Below, piece after piece: positions 17,264-27,645 of a stretch of DNA of 64,000 nt; position 1 is the first letter of the stretch; each line of letters begins with the position of its first letter. Source of the stretch: [Ruminococcus] lactaris ATCC 29176 (GTDB lineage: Bacteria > Bacillota > Clostridia > Lachnospirales > Lachnospiraceae); the NCBI RefSeq assembly GCF_025152405.1, contig NZ_CP102292.1, forward strand, positions 1,550,001 through 1,614,000, in the 5' to 3' direction. A model generated the notes under the pieces. It made no database searches. It was given only the letters and a program-made list of their open reading frames with translations, and was not told the DNA's origin. The position numbers and the translations under genes are program-made.

Positions 17264-19453
17264 CTATATTTTCTTTTCATATTTCATACAGAAAATGGAT
17301 CTGAATAATATTTTCTGATACCAGTTCATATCCCGCTCCGCAGCTTCAGAAAACCGGCTGTAAAATTTTCTCTGCCAGATCTGTTGTTCTTTTCTCTGCT
17401 CCTGACTTTGCTCTTCTTTTCTTCCAAAAAGTTCCTGCAACACCTGCCCGTACAACTTTTCCCATTGTTCTGCGGTAATCTCCGGAAACTTTTCTTTCAG
17501 AATCTCTAAAGTACTCTGTCCTGTCGGTTCTGCCATTTTGATTCCTTTGATCTTTGCCACCCGCAGTACGCAGCCATATAATTCTCCTGCAGTCATTTTC
17601 CCGACTCTTTTTTTCAGTGCAAGACATCTCTTTTTCCCCTGCAAATAAAAAACTGCAAGCATCAGTCCTGCGGCCAGTATTCCCCCAGCCGGTTTCAGCC
17701 AGCCTGCATTCTGGTATAAAATTCTTGCCAGTCTCCCTTTTGGCAGTTTCATTTCTTCCACGCTTTTTTGAATCTGTTCTATTCCGGCCGGCGGAGTCAC
17801 TTCGACATTTTCCCAGTATCCGTCATCAAGGCACCATACCTGACACCAGGCATGTCCCATCGCTCCACTGATCTGTGCCTGATAAGTTCCGTCTTCCTGT
17901 TCTTCAAATGCACTCGCCGGAACTGCATATCCTTCCGCATATCTTGCCTCTTTTCCGGCAAGCCGGAATAATAAAGTTCCTGCTGATGCAAAATGGACAC
18001 AGAAGCCCTTCCGGTTTTCAAAAAGAAAATATTCCACAAAATCTTTTCCTGCCGGTGTTGCACCAGGTTCTGTATCATAGACTGCAAGTTCCCATAAAGC
18101 TTCGCAGATCTTTTTTCGGATTGCCTCAATCTCTGACTTTGAATCTTTCCATTCCCCATCAATCCCACCTATCTCTTCGATATAATAGCGGGTCAGTTTT
18201 TGTAAGTCTGTGGGACAGGACAGATAATCTTCCATATGCTCCCACATTTCTTCTTCATCATCTTTACCGGAATGTTCAATATCTTTCCATGTATCATCCT
18301 CATAAAAGACTCCGTACCGTTCTGCCACATACACCGTTGATTCGGGTCTGTATGTGATCGTAACGCTTTTCGCCACAGAATCATCCGGAACAAAGCCCGT
18401 AATCTGATTCAGATTTCCTATTTCATCTTTTAGAATCGAATTTGCTGTTCCTGATTTGTCTGTCGTTCCTGATGCTCCTGTCGTTTCCAGTACAGGGAGC
18501 TTTCTTTTTAATCTGGCAGGATCGGTATCATCTGTGCTTTTGGCTTTTTGGGATTCTGCAGTACTTTTCGCTGCCTTCTGTGCTTCTTTTTTCTTTTCAC
18601 TTTCTTCTTTTGCACGAACCGTTTTTTGTCCTGTCAGACGTTCTTTCGCATCAGCGATCGCTTCGTCCAGTCGTTCCCTGACTGTATTTCTGGCTGTCAT
18701 ATACCATCCATCTTTTTCTTCTTTTACCACATTCAACTGCTTTCCGCTGCCAAAAGCAACCAGTAGGAGAACCGCCAGACCGATACCGCCCCGGATCAGC
18801 CTTCGCAGTTCCATCCGGATCTGTACCATTTGGGTTATGTCACCCGAAGCAGTTCTGTCTGCCGCAATCATTCCGGTCAGCAAATACATTCCACCATTAA
18901 AAAGCAGGACTCCCATTTCGGTCATCGGAAATTCATCCACACACCCTGCACATACAAACGGCAGAATGATAAAGACTGCCGCTGCCCATCTTCCTTTTCC
19001 TTCATATAAAATTGCAATCAGAACAAGAAGGAATGGGAGCATCAGAACAAGAACTGAAATTGTATCCATTTCTATATTCTGATACAGATGCTCTGCATCA
19101 CCGGCTGTCCCTTGCCGAAGTTGTCCGAACACCCTTCTGCCCATCCCGACACAGATGTCCCACTTATACCAGATTCCTGCTGCCGCTGCTCCCAGTCCGG
19201 CACCGATTCCGCCAACGCGGGACATTCCATATCCGGCAGAGAACAGCATAGATATCAGAAGCAGCCCCAATAAGATCACTTTTGTATCCATTTCTATGCG
19301 AAATATTTCTGACATTCCCCAGCCCCATGCTGCTGCCAAAGCAAATGCAGACATTCCATTCAACACAGTAATGTATCCAGTAAAATATCCGGTCTCATTG
19401 TTCTTCTTTCTGCTCTCCTGTGCAATCCGAATGGAAGTTTTCTTTTTCTCCAT
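17264..19453 (-). CDS. Membrane transglutaminase-like protein (TgpA-like)
   Basis: 729 aa. Several membrane segments fill residues 30-240, then comes a linker rich in K, E, S and T, an extracytoplasmic transglutaminase-core domain, one more membrane helix near residue 600, and a cytoplasmic DUF4129-like tail (STLEILKEKFPEITAEQWEKLY). The catalytic Cys is about residue 485 (RKGFCVHFAS) and the His about 534 (MGHAWCQVW). The third triad position, normally Asp in VDPTP, is Glu551 in WENVEVTPP. The partners upstream, MoxR and DUF58, form the standard arrangement seen in many bacteria, for which no definite role is settled. RBS GGAG precedes the ATG; the gap from DUF58 is 22 bases. Confidence 0.9.
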   Translation of the reverse strand: MEKKKTSIRIAQESRKKNNETGYFTGYITVLNGMSAFALAAAWGWGMSEIFRIEMDTKVILLGLLLISMLFSAGYGMSRVGGIGAGLGAAAAGIWYKWDICVGMGRRVFGQLRQGTAGDAEHLYQNIEMDTISVLVLMLPFLLVLIAILYEGKGRWAAAVFIILPFVCAGCVDEFPMTEMGVLLFNGGMYLLTGMIAADRTASGDITQMVQIRMELRRLIRGGIGLAVLLLVAFGSGKQLNVVKEEKDGWYMTARNTVRERLDEAIADAKERLTGQKTVRAKEESEKKKEAQKAAKSTAESQKAKSTDDTDPARLKRKLPVLETTGASGTTDKSGTANSILKDEIGNLNQITGFVPDDSVAKSVTITYRPESTVYVAERYGVFYEDDTWKDIEHSGKDDEEEMWEHMEDYLSCPTDLQKLTRYYIEEIGGIDGEWKDSKSEIEAIRKKICEALWELAVYDTEPGATPAGKDFVEYFLFENRKGFCVHFASAGTLLFRLAGKEARYAEGYAVPASAFEEQEDGTYQAQISGAMGHAWCQVWCLDDGYWENVEVTPPAGIEQIQKSVEEMKLPKGRLARILYQNAGWLKPAGGILAAGLMLAVFYLQGKKRCLALKKRVGKMTAGELYGCVLRVAKIKGIKMAEPTGQSTLEILKEKFPEITAEQWEKLYGQVLQELFGRKEEQSQEQRKEQQIWQRKFYSRFSEAAERDMNWYQKILFRSIFCMKYEKKI

Positions 19454-19475
19454 ATATTTCTCCTTTTACACCGGA

Positions 19476-20531
19476 TCAGATTCTGAGATGTTCAGCTTTC
19501 TGTCCGTTCTGCCAGAATCTTCCTGATGCATCAACCTCAATCACTGCTGCAAATTCCCTTCCACGAAAACATTCCATTCTGCATTCGTTCATCCAGTCAG
19601 TCCTTTTATATGGATGAATATCCAACAGATTCCAGGTCATATAACAGGCATCCTGCACTGTCTTCACACGCCACATTACAACCTTCCCGGTCAGATCATC
19701 ATACCACGCAACTAAATGGATACATTTTTCTTCTGCCAGCGTAACTGATAAGGACGCTGCATTTTTTACCATTCCCGAGAAATCGTTCTTTTCCTTCTTC
19801 CCTTCAGGATAATCAATCCAGATCAGCACAACGCAGCCCAGGGGAAATCCTCTTTCCCGGATCATCAGCTTTCCCGCTCTTGCTGTCTGCTTCCAATGGA
19901 TATCTTTGATATTATCCTGCTCTCTGTAAGAGCGGATCTGATACGTCTCCGATGCATCATCTCCTTTTCGATCCTGTGCATATTCTGTATCGTCTGCCTG
20001 AAATTCTCTTACCCTGCGGGTAATCTCCATCGGGATCAGTTCATACTCAGGGAAAATCTTTATGAGGGATCGTTCTTCTTTTTCCTCTGTTAGATAAAAA
20101 ATCCGAAACCAGTCATATCTCCGAATGGATTCCACACTCACTTCAAGCACGCCACACTCCGTTGTCTCAAAATCACACCACACTGTCTCACTGCTTTCCG
20201 GTGCGAGGTTTCCCCTGCAGATTTTTACCGCCTTTTCTTCTCTGTTCCTGTCTGTCACCACAATCTTCACTTCATACTGGATTGCAAAATAACGACTCAG
20301 ATTTTTTAAAAGAATCCCTGCACGGATTTCTTTTCCCTCTTCTCCCATTTCTGGCACTCTGTCCCTTTTTGTCCGCAAGGATTTTCTGGTCAGGGTGAGC
20401 CAGCTCAGAGATAAAATTGGATACAATATGGAGAGAATTAAAATTGCAGACAGCACTTCTGCATCATAGATCAGAAATGTATACAGAATTACCAGCATCG
20501 CTGCTCCATAGGCAATGCATCTTTTTATCAT
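19476..20531 (-). CDS. DUF58 domain-containing protein
   Basis: 351 aa from the ATG at 20531, which lies four bases after the MoxR stop and behind GAGGCGGTG; an ATG at 20579 would extend 16 codons into moxR. Two hydrophobic segments occupy the first 50 residues (YGAAMLVILYTFLIY, VLSAILILSILYPILSLSWL). The DUF58 hallmark is clear: GDDASETYQIRSYREQDNIKDIHWKQTA, with the family's R-Y-x-x-D-x-x-x-I-x-W core, then GKLMIRERG. The C-terminal half resembles a von Willebrand A-like fold. The membrane protein is thought to act with MoxR and the transglutaminase. Confidence 0.9.
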   Translation of the reverse strand: MIKRCIAYGAAMLVILYTFLIYDAEVLSAILILSILYPILSLSWLTLTRKSLRTKRDRVPEMGEEGKEIRAGILLKNLSRYFAIQYEVKIVVTDRNREEKAVKICRGNLAPESSETVWCDFETTECGVLEVSVESIRRYDWFRIFYLTEEKEERSLIKIFPEYELIPMEITRRVREFQADDTEYAQDRKGDDASETYQIRSYREQDNIKDIHWKQTARAGKLMIRERGFPLGCVVLIWIDYPEGKKEKNDFSGMVKNAASLSVTLAEEKCIHLVAWYDDLTGKVVMWRVKTVQDACYMTWNLLDIHPYKRTDWMNECRMECFRGREFAAVIEVDASGRFWQNGQKAEHLRI

Positions 20532-20535
20532 TTTT

Positions 20536-21486
20536 TCACCGCCTCTTCTGAAGACTTGGCTGTCGCACCTGCTCAACAATCCGCCGGATCAGTTCTTCTG
20601 TCCTGATATGTCCCACTTTTGCCTTCATATTCAATATGATCCTGTGGATCGCCACATCCTCAAATACATCCATAACATCTGCCGGGATCACATAATTTCT
20701 CCCCTGCAGATATGCCGCAGCCTTCGCCATCTTTGTCAGAGCAACTGTCCCACGTGTACTGATCCCCAGTTCTGTCCATTCATTCTCTCTTGTCGCCTTT
20801 GCAAGCTCAGCAATGTAACGATATATCCTTTCATGCACAAAGACTTCTCTCACTTCCTTCTGTAACAGTAACAGCACCGTCTGTTCCAAAATCGGAAAAA
20901 CATTTTCCACAGCCTCTCCGCTCTGCGCTCTTCTGAGGATTTCGATCTCCTCTTCCACACTCGGATATCCCATCTTCACGCAGATCATAAACCGGTCCAA
21001 CTGAGATTCCGGCAAAAGCTGCGTACCTGCAGATCCAACCGGGTTTTCCGTTGCGATCACGATAAAAGGATCTCCTGTCCGTCTTGTAACTCCATCAATC
21101 GTCACCTGCTTTTCTTCCATAACCTCCAGCAATGCCGACTGCGTCTTCGGTGAAGTACGGTTGATTTCATCTGCCAGAAGGATATTACACATAACCGCTC
21201 CCGGCTGATAGACAAACTGTCCGGTTTCTTTCTGATAAATGGAAAATCCGGTAAGGTCTGCCGGAAGAACATCCGGGGTAAACTGCACCCTGGTTTCTTT
21301 CAGACGCATCGCCCTGGAAAAAGCAAGTGCCATCGTTGTCTTTCCGGTTCCGGGAATATCTTCGATCAGGATATGTCCTCCTGCAAGGATCGCAGTCATG
21401 ATCTTTTCCAGGATTTTTCGCTTTCCGACTACAGCCTTTTCCACTTCATCAATTACCTGCAAAGCCAGTTCTCTTCTTTCACTCAT
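20536..21486 (-). CDS. MoxR-family AAA+ ATPase
   Basis: 316 aa. Walker A is GTGKTTM near residues 46-52, Walker B LLADEINRTSPKTQSALLEVMEE, followed by sensor 1 in VIATENPVGSAGTQLLPESQLDRF with the arginine finger region, and the AAA lid (ELGISTRGTVALTKMAKAAAYLQGR). These are diagnostic for MoxR, a cytoplasmic chaperone-like ATPase that usually serves vWA or DUF58 partners. It heads a three-gene operon with the DUF58 and transglutaminase genes. The kinase-like gene is divergent, with a promoter between. Confidence 0.95.
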   Translation of the reverse strand: MSERRELALQVIDEVEKAVVGKRKILEKIMTAILAGGHILIEDIPGTGKTTMALAFSRAMRLKETRVQFTPDVLPADLTGFSIYQKETGQFVYQPGAVMCNILLADEINRTSPKTQSALLEVMEEKQVTIDGVTRRTGDPFIVIATENPVGSAGTQLLPESQLDRFMICVKMGYPSVEEEIEILRRAQSGEAVENVFPILEQTVLLLLQKEVREVFVHERIYRYIAELAKATRENEWTELGISTRGTVALTKMAKAAAYLQGRNYVIPADVMDVFEDVAIHRIILNMKAKVGHIRTEELIRRIVEQVRQPSLQKRR

Positions 21487-21576
21487 CTTCTTTTCCCCTT
21501 TGTCAATTCTGCTTTTATCGGTTCTCTTTCACATCTTTTTACTTTTTTGGCTTTTTTTCATTATACCACAGAAACG

Positions 21577-21605
21577 AAGACAAATTGTCATTTAAGTGTT
21601 ATAAT
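21577..21605 (+). promoter_or_regulatory. Promoter of the kinase-like gene
   Basis: Plus strand: perfect -10 TATAAT (21600-21605) with a weak -35 AAGACA (21577-21582) at 17 bp. Confidence 0.5.
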
Positions 21606-21662
21606 AAAAAAGTACATTGTCAATGTGCGACTATATTGAATCTCTACGAAGGAGGAATTCTT

Positions 21663-22148
21663 ATGAAGTTAGTAATCACAATGAGCCGACGTTTTGGAAC
21701 AGGAGCGAGTATTATTGCCTCAGAGCTTTCCGAAAGACTGGGTGTTCCGGTATACGATAAAGCCTATATCGAGGAAAAGATCAACGATCATGAATATGAA
21801 TCTGAGGCAGAAGCAATCCGCAAACTGGCAGAAAAGCCCTGTATCATCCTCGGACGCTGTGCTTCCGATATTCTTAAAGACCGTATGAATGTCCTGAATA
21901 TTTTTGTATGTGCAGACAAAGAAGACCGCATCCTGCGTATCATGCAAAAAGATCATCTGGATCACGACAGTGCCAGAGAGAAAGTGGAAAAGACTGACGA
22001 AGAAAGAGCCGCCTACTATTATGAACATACCGGAAAGACCTGGGGCGATGTCAATGACTATCATATGATCCTTGACACTTCTGAACTTGGAGTTGAAAAT
22101 TGTGCCGATATTCTGATGCATTATTTTGAGAAACTCGAATATATTTAA
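21663..22148 (+). CDS. Cytidylate kinase-like family protein
   Basis: 161 aa. The start at 21663 has AAGGAGG eight bases before; an upstream in-frame ATG at 21585 lies over the promoter and is not credible. The N-terminus KLVITMSRRFGTGASIIAS corresponds to the ITISRxxGSGGxxIA P-loop of the cytidylate-kinase-like (Cytidylate_kin2) family, followed by ERLGVPVYDKAYIEE. Later blocks CIILGRCASDIL, NIFVCADKEDRILRI and DYHMILDTSELG also fit. It is 40-50 residues shorter than usual because the region between the first helix and the ILGRCA strand is compressed. The P-loop reads GTGAS rather than GSGG, so activity is uncertain. Substrate unknown. Confidence 0.85.
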   Translation: MKLVITMSRRFGTGASIIASELSERLGVPVYDKAYIEEKINDHEYESEAEAIRKLAEKPCIILGRCASDILKDRMNVLNIFVCADKEDRILRIMQKDHLDHDSAREKVEKTDEERAAYYYEHTGKTWGDVNDYHMILDTSELGVENCADILMHYFEKLEYI

Positions 22149-22376
22149 TTTCCCCGGTATTTTCAACAAGATCAGGCAGGCTGATACCTCACTCGACATT
22201 GCACGCATCACCTCACCTAACAGCCCGGTCTTGCTGCCCCCTGGCAAATCGCCTTTTATGCAAAGCATGAATGCTGTCTGCCGGGTTTGTGCAACAAAAA
22301 AAGAATGTGCATCCGCACATTCTTTTTTGTTGTATTTATCTGAATCTGAGCTTTAACTGAAGCCCGGCTCCACTCC
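22149..22376. other. Convergent intergenic region with bidirectional terminator
   Basis: 228 bp between the kinase-like gene and the foldase gene. Besides the terminator it holds about 140 bp without a gene that shares short blocks with the region upstream of spoIIGA (see findings). Confidence 0.4.
22292..22333. terminator. Bidirectional intrinsic terminator
   Basis: AAAGAATGTGC-ATCC-GCACATTCTTT with A-rich and T-rich flanks on both sides, so it can stop the foldase transcript (minus) and the kinase-like transcript (plus). Confidence 0.85.
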
Positions 22377-23483
22377 TTAATTGGAACCGGAATCTGCTCC
22401 TGCATCAGATCCTGCATCTGAACCTGAGTCAGAACCTGTATCTGATGTCTTTGAAGTCGTAATAGTAATACCCTGATCTTTGAAGTCAACCTTCTTCCAT
22501 TCTTTCTTCACAACTTTGATCTTTGTATCTTCTTTCCAGCCCTTCAGTACCTCATCATATTTTTCCTGCTTACGCTCCGTTACGATGCTTGCCTTTTTGC
22601 TGTCTGTAGCCTCACGGTCAAGAAGACTTGTAAGCTTTGCTACATACAGTCCGTTGTCCGTCTCGATCACTTCTGTGACATCACCCTCATTTACAAGTGC
22701 ATCTGCCGCTGCGATCAGATCACTGTTCGGGCTCGTACTCTCTGAATCAAAAGTTGCTGTCTGTGCTTCTACACCGGCTTCTGTTGCTGCTGTTCCGAAA
22801 TCTGCTCCGCCTTTTACACTGTCCACAAAATTCTGAGCGGTTGTCTTCAGTGTCTCTTTCTCGTCGTCCGAGAGAGTCGTGCTGTTGCCGGAATCATCCT
22901 TTGTCGTATATGAGAATAAGACATACTGCATACTCTTCTGAGCTGCCTCATCATCCGTGATATCATCTGCCGTCACCGTCTCAGTATCTTTGATCGCTGT
23001 ATCCATCTTATTCTGGATCGTCAGCAATTCCAGAAGTTTCTCGATCGTATCCGTACTTCCTGATACAACATCTTTTACCTGATCCGTATTATCTTTTCCA
23101 AACTGCTCTGCTGCATCCTTGATCGCTTTCTTTTCATCATCACTCAGGGAAACATTATATTCTGATGCATGCTGGGAAAGCAGATACAGATTCTCAAGGC
23201 TTTCCATAATATTATCCTTCGTCTGCTCTTCGTAATCCTTTCCGTCGGATGCATCCTGTGACCACATTGCCTCCCCGGTCGTTCCCATCATTCCGGCATA
23301 ATAAGTCTCATACTGCCCCTGCTGCAGTCTTGCATAGAAATTTGCCACTCCAAGCGTGATCTTTTCCTCTCCAACCGTTGCTACTGTTGCATCTTCTTTT
23401 ATAGAACCACATCCGGTCACAGACATAGCTGCAATCGCTCCTGCAAGTGTCAGCACTGCAACTTTTTTCCCAAATCGTACCAT
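22377..23483 (-). CDS. PrsA/SurA-like peptidyl-prolyl isomerase lipoprotein
   Basis: 368 aa. A lipoprotein signal ends at SVTGC (Cys25). The N-terminal region VATVGEEKITLGVANFYARLQQ and helical stretch LENLYLLSQHASEYNVSLSDDEK are typical of SurA_N-type foldases. The middle (QKSMQYVLFSY, then FVDSVKGGADFGTAATEAG and NEGDVTEVIETDNGLYVAKL) is the parvulin/PPIC-like domain, quite diverged. The tail is a low-complexity SDxGSDxG repeat, likely extended. Such proteins fold secreted proteins outside the membrane. AGGAGG supports the start. It is downstream of mfd but has its own promoter. Confidence 0.88.
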   Translation of the reverse strand: MVRFGKKVAVLTLAGAIAAMSVTGCGSIKEDATVATVGEEKITLGVANFYARLQQGQYETYYAGMMGTTGEAMWSQDASDGKDYEEQTKDNIMESLENLYLLSQHASEYNVSLSDDEKKAIKDAAEQFGKDNTDQVKDVVSGSTDTIEKLLELLTIQNKMDTAIKDTETVTADDITDDEAAQKSMQYVLFSYTTKDDSGNSTTLSDDEKETLKTTAQNFVDSVKGGADFGTAATEAGVEAQTATFDSESTSPNSDLIAAADALVNEGDVTEVIETDNGLYVAKLTSLLDREATDSKKASIVTERKQEKYDEVLKGWKEDTKIKVVKKEWKKVDFKDQGITITTSKTSDTGSDSGSDAGSDAGADSGSN

Positions 23484-23576
23484 AATTGCCTCCTCTTTCT
23501 CGCATTCTTAACTGTCTGCTGTTCTGCATTCCTTTAAGAATGCTGCTCCAGGTTTATTACCCGCATATATTTATAC

Positions 23577-23605
23577 ATTATAACTTATTTTCATATCAGG
23601 AACAA
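23577..23605 (-). promoter_or_regulatory. Sigma-A promoter of the PrsA-like gene
   Basis: Minus strand: TTGTTC (23600-23605), 17-bp spacer, TATAAT (23577-23582). A GCATTC/GAATGC hairpin lies in the leader. Confidence 0.65.
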
Positions 23606-23643
23606 GTAATTTCACAAAATTTACATTTTCCTGCGGCTGCCCG

Positions 23644-26600
23644 TCACGGCACGATCCGCAATTCCCGGATATCCTCAAGAATCTTTCTCAGGAGCTGGAT
23701 CGTATCTTCCCCGGTCTCTTTTCCGCTTCGTCCTTTTTTCTGATAGAAAAAGTAAGGTGGTTCTTCTGCTCTGAAGACTAATTTATTTCCATATCGCTGA
23801 AGCAGTCCCGGTATCTTCTGAGGATCTAATTTTGCCTTTTCATATAAGGTAAACTTAAAATCACTGCCTTTCTGCTCCACAGCAGTTACATAAGCTGCAT
23901 GTGCCAGGCTCTTTAACGCCGCAATATGAAGAAGCTGCTGAACCTTTTTCGGAATATCTCCAAACCGGTCGATCAGTTCCTCCGTCATATCATCCATTTC
24001 TTCCTCCGTTGTGATCGCAGCAATTCTCTTGTAAATATCCAGTTTCTGATATTCATTTTTAATATAAGATTCAGGAATAAATGCATCAATATTCAGATCC
24101 ATTGTTGTCGTGAACTGATCTTCTTCCTTCTCACCTTTCAGTTCTTTTACCGCTTCATTAAGCATCTTGCAGTACAGATCATATCCGACTGCCGCCATAT
24201 GACCGCTCTGTGCCTCACCAAGCAGATTCCCCGCTCCTCGGATCTCAAGATCTCTCATTGCGATCTTGATCCCCGAACCAAGATCCGTAAACTCCCGGAT
24301 CGCAGCCAGCCTTTTTTCTGCAACTTCTTTCAGAAGCTTATCTCTGCGGTACAAAAGGAATGCATATGCCATACGGCTTGATCTTCCTACCCGGCCGCGC
24401 AACTGGTATAACTGGGACAGTCCGAACCGGTCTGCATCCTGGATGATCATCGTATTTGCATTTGCAATGTCCAGTCCGGTTTCTATGATCGTAGTGGATA
24501 CAAGTACATCGATCTCCCCATTAATAAAATCATACATGATATCTTCCAGTTCCCGTTCACTCATCTGCCCATGTGCAAAAGATACACTTGCTCCCGGAAC
24601 AAGCTTCTGAACCCTTCCGGCTACATCCGCAATATCTTCCACCCGGTTATATACATAATAAACCTGCCCGCCCCGGGAAAGCTCTCTCTCGATTGCTTCA
24701 CGGATCATTTCATCATTAAATTCCATTACATAAGTCTGGATCGGCATACGATCCATCGGAGCTTCTTCCAGTACGCTCATATCCCTGATCCCGATCAGGC
24801 TCATATGCAGCGTCCGTGGGATCGGGGTGGCTGTCAACGTCAGCACATCGATATTTTCACGCATTTTTTTAATTTTTTCTTTATGCGTCACACCGAAACG
24901 CTGCTCCTCATCTATGATCAGCAGACCAAGGTCTTTATAAGTTACATCCTTTGACAAAACCCGGTGCGTCCCGATCACAATATCCACCAGTCCCTTTTTC
25001 AGATCTTCAATCGTCTTCTTCTGTTGTGCCGGTGTACGGAATCTGCACAACAGATCGATCCTGACCGGGAAATCTTTCAGACGCTGGATAAAGGTATTAT
25101 AATGCTGCTGTGCAAGGATCGTAGTCGGGACAAGATAAACGACCTGCTTTCCATCCTGAACCGCTTTAAAGGCAGCCCGGATTGCTACTTCCGTCTTTCC
25201 ATACCCTACATCTCCACAGATCAGGCGATCCATCACCTTTGTGCTTTCCATATCCTTTTTGGTATCTTCAATCGCCCGGAGCTGATCCTCAGTCTCTTCA
25301 AACGGGAACATTTCCTCAAACTCTTTCTGCCATACTGTATCCGGACTGTATACAAATCCTTCGGTCTGCTGTCTTACTGCATACAGTTCCACCAGATCCT
25401 GTGCAATCACCTGCACTGCCTTTTTTACCTGGCTCTTCGTCTTATTCCACTGAGGTGTTCCAAGTTTATTCAGCTTTGGCGGTTTCGCATCTGCCCCGGC
25501 ATATTTCTGGATCAGATCCATCTGCGTTGCAAGAATATAAAGGATTCCTCCGTCTGCATAGGAAATCTTCATATAATCCCTGGTCACTTTGTCTACTTCT
25601 ACTTTTTCAATTCCCTGATAGACTCCAAGTCCATGGTTCTCATGCACCACGTAGTCTCCCGGCTTCAGTTCTGCAAATTCCTGGATTTTCTGTCCTTCGT
25701 AAACTTTCCTGCGTCTTTTTTTCTTTCGTTTCCCAAAAATGTCCGACTCTGAGATCACCATAAATTTCAACATGGGATACTCATATCCCTCTGCCACGCA
25801 TCCATAAACGACCATGATCTCTCCCGGTCTGACCGTCCGCACCATATCTTCACTGTAAAAACTGCTCAGGTCATAATCTCTCAGATCCTCCGCAAGACGC
25901 TTCGCTCTCGTCCTGGATCCTGAAACGAGGATTACCCGGTAGCCCTGCCGCTTCAGCTTTTTCAGATCCTGCGTAAGCATTTCAAAACTGTTATTATAAG
26001 GATTGACGCCGGCTGCCTGAATACTGTAGACATCACGCACTTTAAAACCACCACATCTTGTCTCCAGCGTGGTAAGACCGATCCCGTATCTGGTATTAAA
26101 TTTTTCTATAATCTCCTTCGTCTGAAAGACCCGGATCTCATCTGCCTCTTCCGTCATCCCTGCATTTTTCCTGCTCTCAAAGCTGTGGAAATATTCTTTT
26201 TCTACCGCCTCCAGCGTCTCCTGCAATCTGACCGGTTCATCAAAGAAGAACAGACTTTCTTCTTTTGGAAAATACTCTGAAAATGAAACTGCCTGCTCTT
26301 TTTTTTCCACATTCTCCGTTGCCGGATAAATGACGACCTTCTCCATATTTTCCACGGATCTCTGGCTTTCCACATCAAAACTTCTGATGGAATCAATTTC
26401 ATCCCCCCACAGTTCGATCCTGACCGGAATCTCTTCTGTCAGCGGATAGACATCCAGGATCCCTCCTCTGACTGCAAACTGTCCCGGTCCCTCGATCTGG
26501 CTTTCCCGCTCATACCCAAGATGAACCAGCTCTTCCTGCAGTTTCTGAAAATCAATGACAGCCCCCGCTTCTATTTCAATACGGCTTTCCCACAATTTTT

Positions 26601-26997
26601 CTTTTGACGGAAGTCCATCTAAAAAAGCATCTGCCGTAGTGATCACCGTAACCGGCTCCCGGTTCTTCTTTTCTGTCAGTTTTTTCAGAACTTCCATTCT
26701 TTTTCCGGTCAGGGCAGCGCCCTTGATATCCGCATGATAAAATAAAAGATCCTTTGCAGGATACAGAAAGGTATTCTCCTCCAGCATTTTGTATTCTTCA
26801 TACGCCTGCTTTGCTTTTTCCTCACTGGAAAAAACGATGACTCTGTACTCAAAGCCATCGCTCAATGCATACATCAGATGCGTCTTCTGCGAACTGACGC
26901 AGCCCGCAATCTGAAGAATTCCTTCTGCCTTTCCCCTCTTTTGAACTATTTCCTGATAATCCGCCAGTTCTTCCAACGGTTCCAAAAAAGCCAGCAT
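23644..26997 (-). CDS. mfd: Transcription-repair coupling factor
   Basis: 1117 aa, normal for Mfd, which displaces stalled RNA polymerase and recruits UvrA to lesions. The UvrB-homology module ([26 protein letters not shown]) is at the N-terminus. The RNA-polymerase-interacting domain begins about residue 450 ([23 protein letters not shown]). The translocase follows, with Walker [12 protein letters not shown], motif [21 protein letters not shown], and motif [14 protein letters not shown]. The TRCF C-terminal domain ([12 protein letters not shown]) is intact. It starts one base after the pth stop, so the two genes are cotranscribed. Confidence 0.97.
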   Translation of the reverse strand: MLAFLEPLEELADYQEIVQKRGKAEGILQIAGCVSSQKTHLMYALSDGFEYRVIVFSSEEKAKQAYEEYKMLEENTFLYPAKDLLFYHADIKGAALTGKRMEVLKKLTEKKNREPVTVITTADAFLDGLPSKEKLWESRIEIEAGAVIDFQKLQEELVHLGYERESQIEGPGQFAVRGGILDVYPLTEEIPVRIELWGDEIDSIRSFDVESQRSVENMEKVVIYPATENVEKKEQAVSFSEYFPKEESLFFFDEPVRLQETLEAVEKEYFHSFESRKNAGMTEEADEIRVFQTKEIIEKFNTRYGIGLTTLETRCGGFKVRDVYSIQAAGVNPYNNSFEMLTQDLKKLKRQGYRVILVSGSRTRAKRLAEDLRDYDLSSFYSEDMVRTVRPGEIMVVYGCVAEGYEYPMLKFMVISESDIFGKRKKKRRRKVYEGQKIQEFAELKPGDYVVHENHGLGVYQGIEKVEVDKVTRDYMKISYADGGILYILATQMDLIQKYAGADAKPPKLNKLGTPQWNKTKSQVKKAVQVIAQDLVELYAVRQQTEGFVYSPDTVWQKEFEEMFPFEETEDQLRAIEDTKKDMESTKVMDRLICGDVGYGKTEVAIRAAFKAVQDGKQVVYLVPTTILAQQHYNTFIQRLKDFPVRIDLLCRFRTPAQQKKTIEDLKKGLVDIVIGTHRVLSKDVTYKDLGLLIIDEEQRFGVTHKEKIKKMRENIDVLTLTATPIPRTLHMSLIGIRDMSVLEEAPMDRMPIQTYVMEFNDEMIREAIERELSRGGQVYYVYNRVEDIADVAGRVQKLVPGASVSFAHGQMSERELEDIMYDFINGEIDVLVSTTIIETGLDIANANTMIIQDADRFGLSQLYQLRGRVGRSSRMAYAFLLYRRDKLLKEVAEKRLAAIREFTDLGSGIKIAMRDLEIRGAGNLLGEAQSGHMAAVGYDLYCKMLNEAVKELKGEKEEDQFTTTMDLNIDAFIPESYIKNEYQKLDIYKRIAAITTEEEMDDMTEELIDRFGDIPKKVQQLLHIAALKSLAHAAYVTAVEQKGSDFKFTLYEKAKLDPQKIPGLLQRYGNKLVFRAEEPPYFFYQKKGRSGKETGEDTIQLLRKILEDIRELRIVP

Positions 26998-26998
26998 A

Positions 26999-27577
26999 TC
27001 ATTCTTCCTTCTTCTTACGATTATACTCGTTCATCGCACCACTGATATCGCCTGATACGATCATCTCTACCGCTTTGACCGCATCCTCATATCCTTCCTC
27101 CATCAGTTCCTGCTCTGCCTTTGAAAAATGCCCCAGGACATAATCTGCCAGATCATACTTCGGAGGCTTTTCTCCAACGCCCACTTTGATCCGCGGGAAA
27201 ACCGGTCCGCCTACATGGGCGATAATATTTTTGATTCCGTTATGCCCTCCCGCACTGCCTTTCGCACGAATCCTCAATTTTCCTACATCCAGACTGATAT
27301 CGTCATAGATCACGATCAGTTCTGTCTCAGGATCAACTTTATAATAATCCAGGATACTGCGGATACTCTCTCCGCTCAGATTCATATACGTCTGTGGCTT
27401 TGCAAGAATCACTTTCTGCCCTGCGATCATTCCCTTCCCGATCAAAGCCCGGTGCTTCTTTACATCTACATCTATATTATATCTCACAGCCAGTCTGTCT
27501 ATTACATCAAATCCGACATTATGCCTTGTCCCTTCATACTCCCTGGTCGGATTTCCCAGTCCTGCAATAATAAACAT
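26999..27577 (-). CDS. pth: Peptidyl-tRNA hydrolase
   Basis: Releases peptidyl groups from tRNAs that drop off the ribosome. Motifs: GLGNPTREYEGTRHNVGFDVID with the catalytic His, KPQTYMNLSGESI, and the C-terminal GSAGGHNGIKNIIAHVGG block, all intact. The ATG at 27577 has AGGAG eight bases upstream; a GTG two codons earlier is too close to the ribosome site, so I use 192 aa. Gene order pth-mfd is standard in Firmicutes (spoVC-mfd). Confidence 0.96.
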   Translation of the reverse strand: MFIIAGLGNPTREYEGTRHNVGFDVIDRLAVRYNIDVDVKKHRALIGKGMIAGQKVILAKPQTYMNLSGESIRSILDYYKVDPETELIVIYDDISLDVGKLRIRAKGSAGGHNGIKNIIAHVGGPVFPRIKVGVGEKPPKYDLADYVLGHFSKAEQELMEEGYEDAVKAVEMIVSGDISGAMNEYNRKKKEE

Positions 27578-27616
27578 CTTCACGACTCCTTTCTACTTTT
27601 GAAAACGTTGCTATTT

Positions 27617-27645
27617 ATTTTACTCCATCCACAGATATTTGTCAC
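27617..27645 (-). promoter_or_regulatory. Sigma-A promoter for pth-mfd
   Basis: Minus strand: GTGACA (27640-27645), 17-bp spacer, TAAAAT (27617-27622), roughly 40 bp upstream of the start. Confidence 0.6.

Noticed and set aside
21720-22268. 182-codon minus-strand frame opposite the kinase-like gene
   Set aside because: Mostly antisense to a recognisable gene; codon content is that of a shadow frame.
22149-22291. Small RNA gene such as 6S or SRP RNA between the kinase-like and foldase genes
   Set aside because: I could not fold it into either known structure and found none of their conserved cores.
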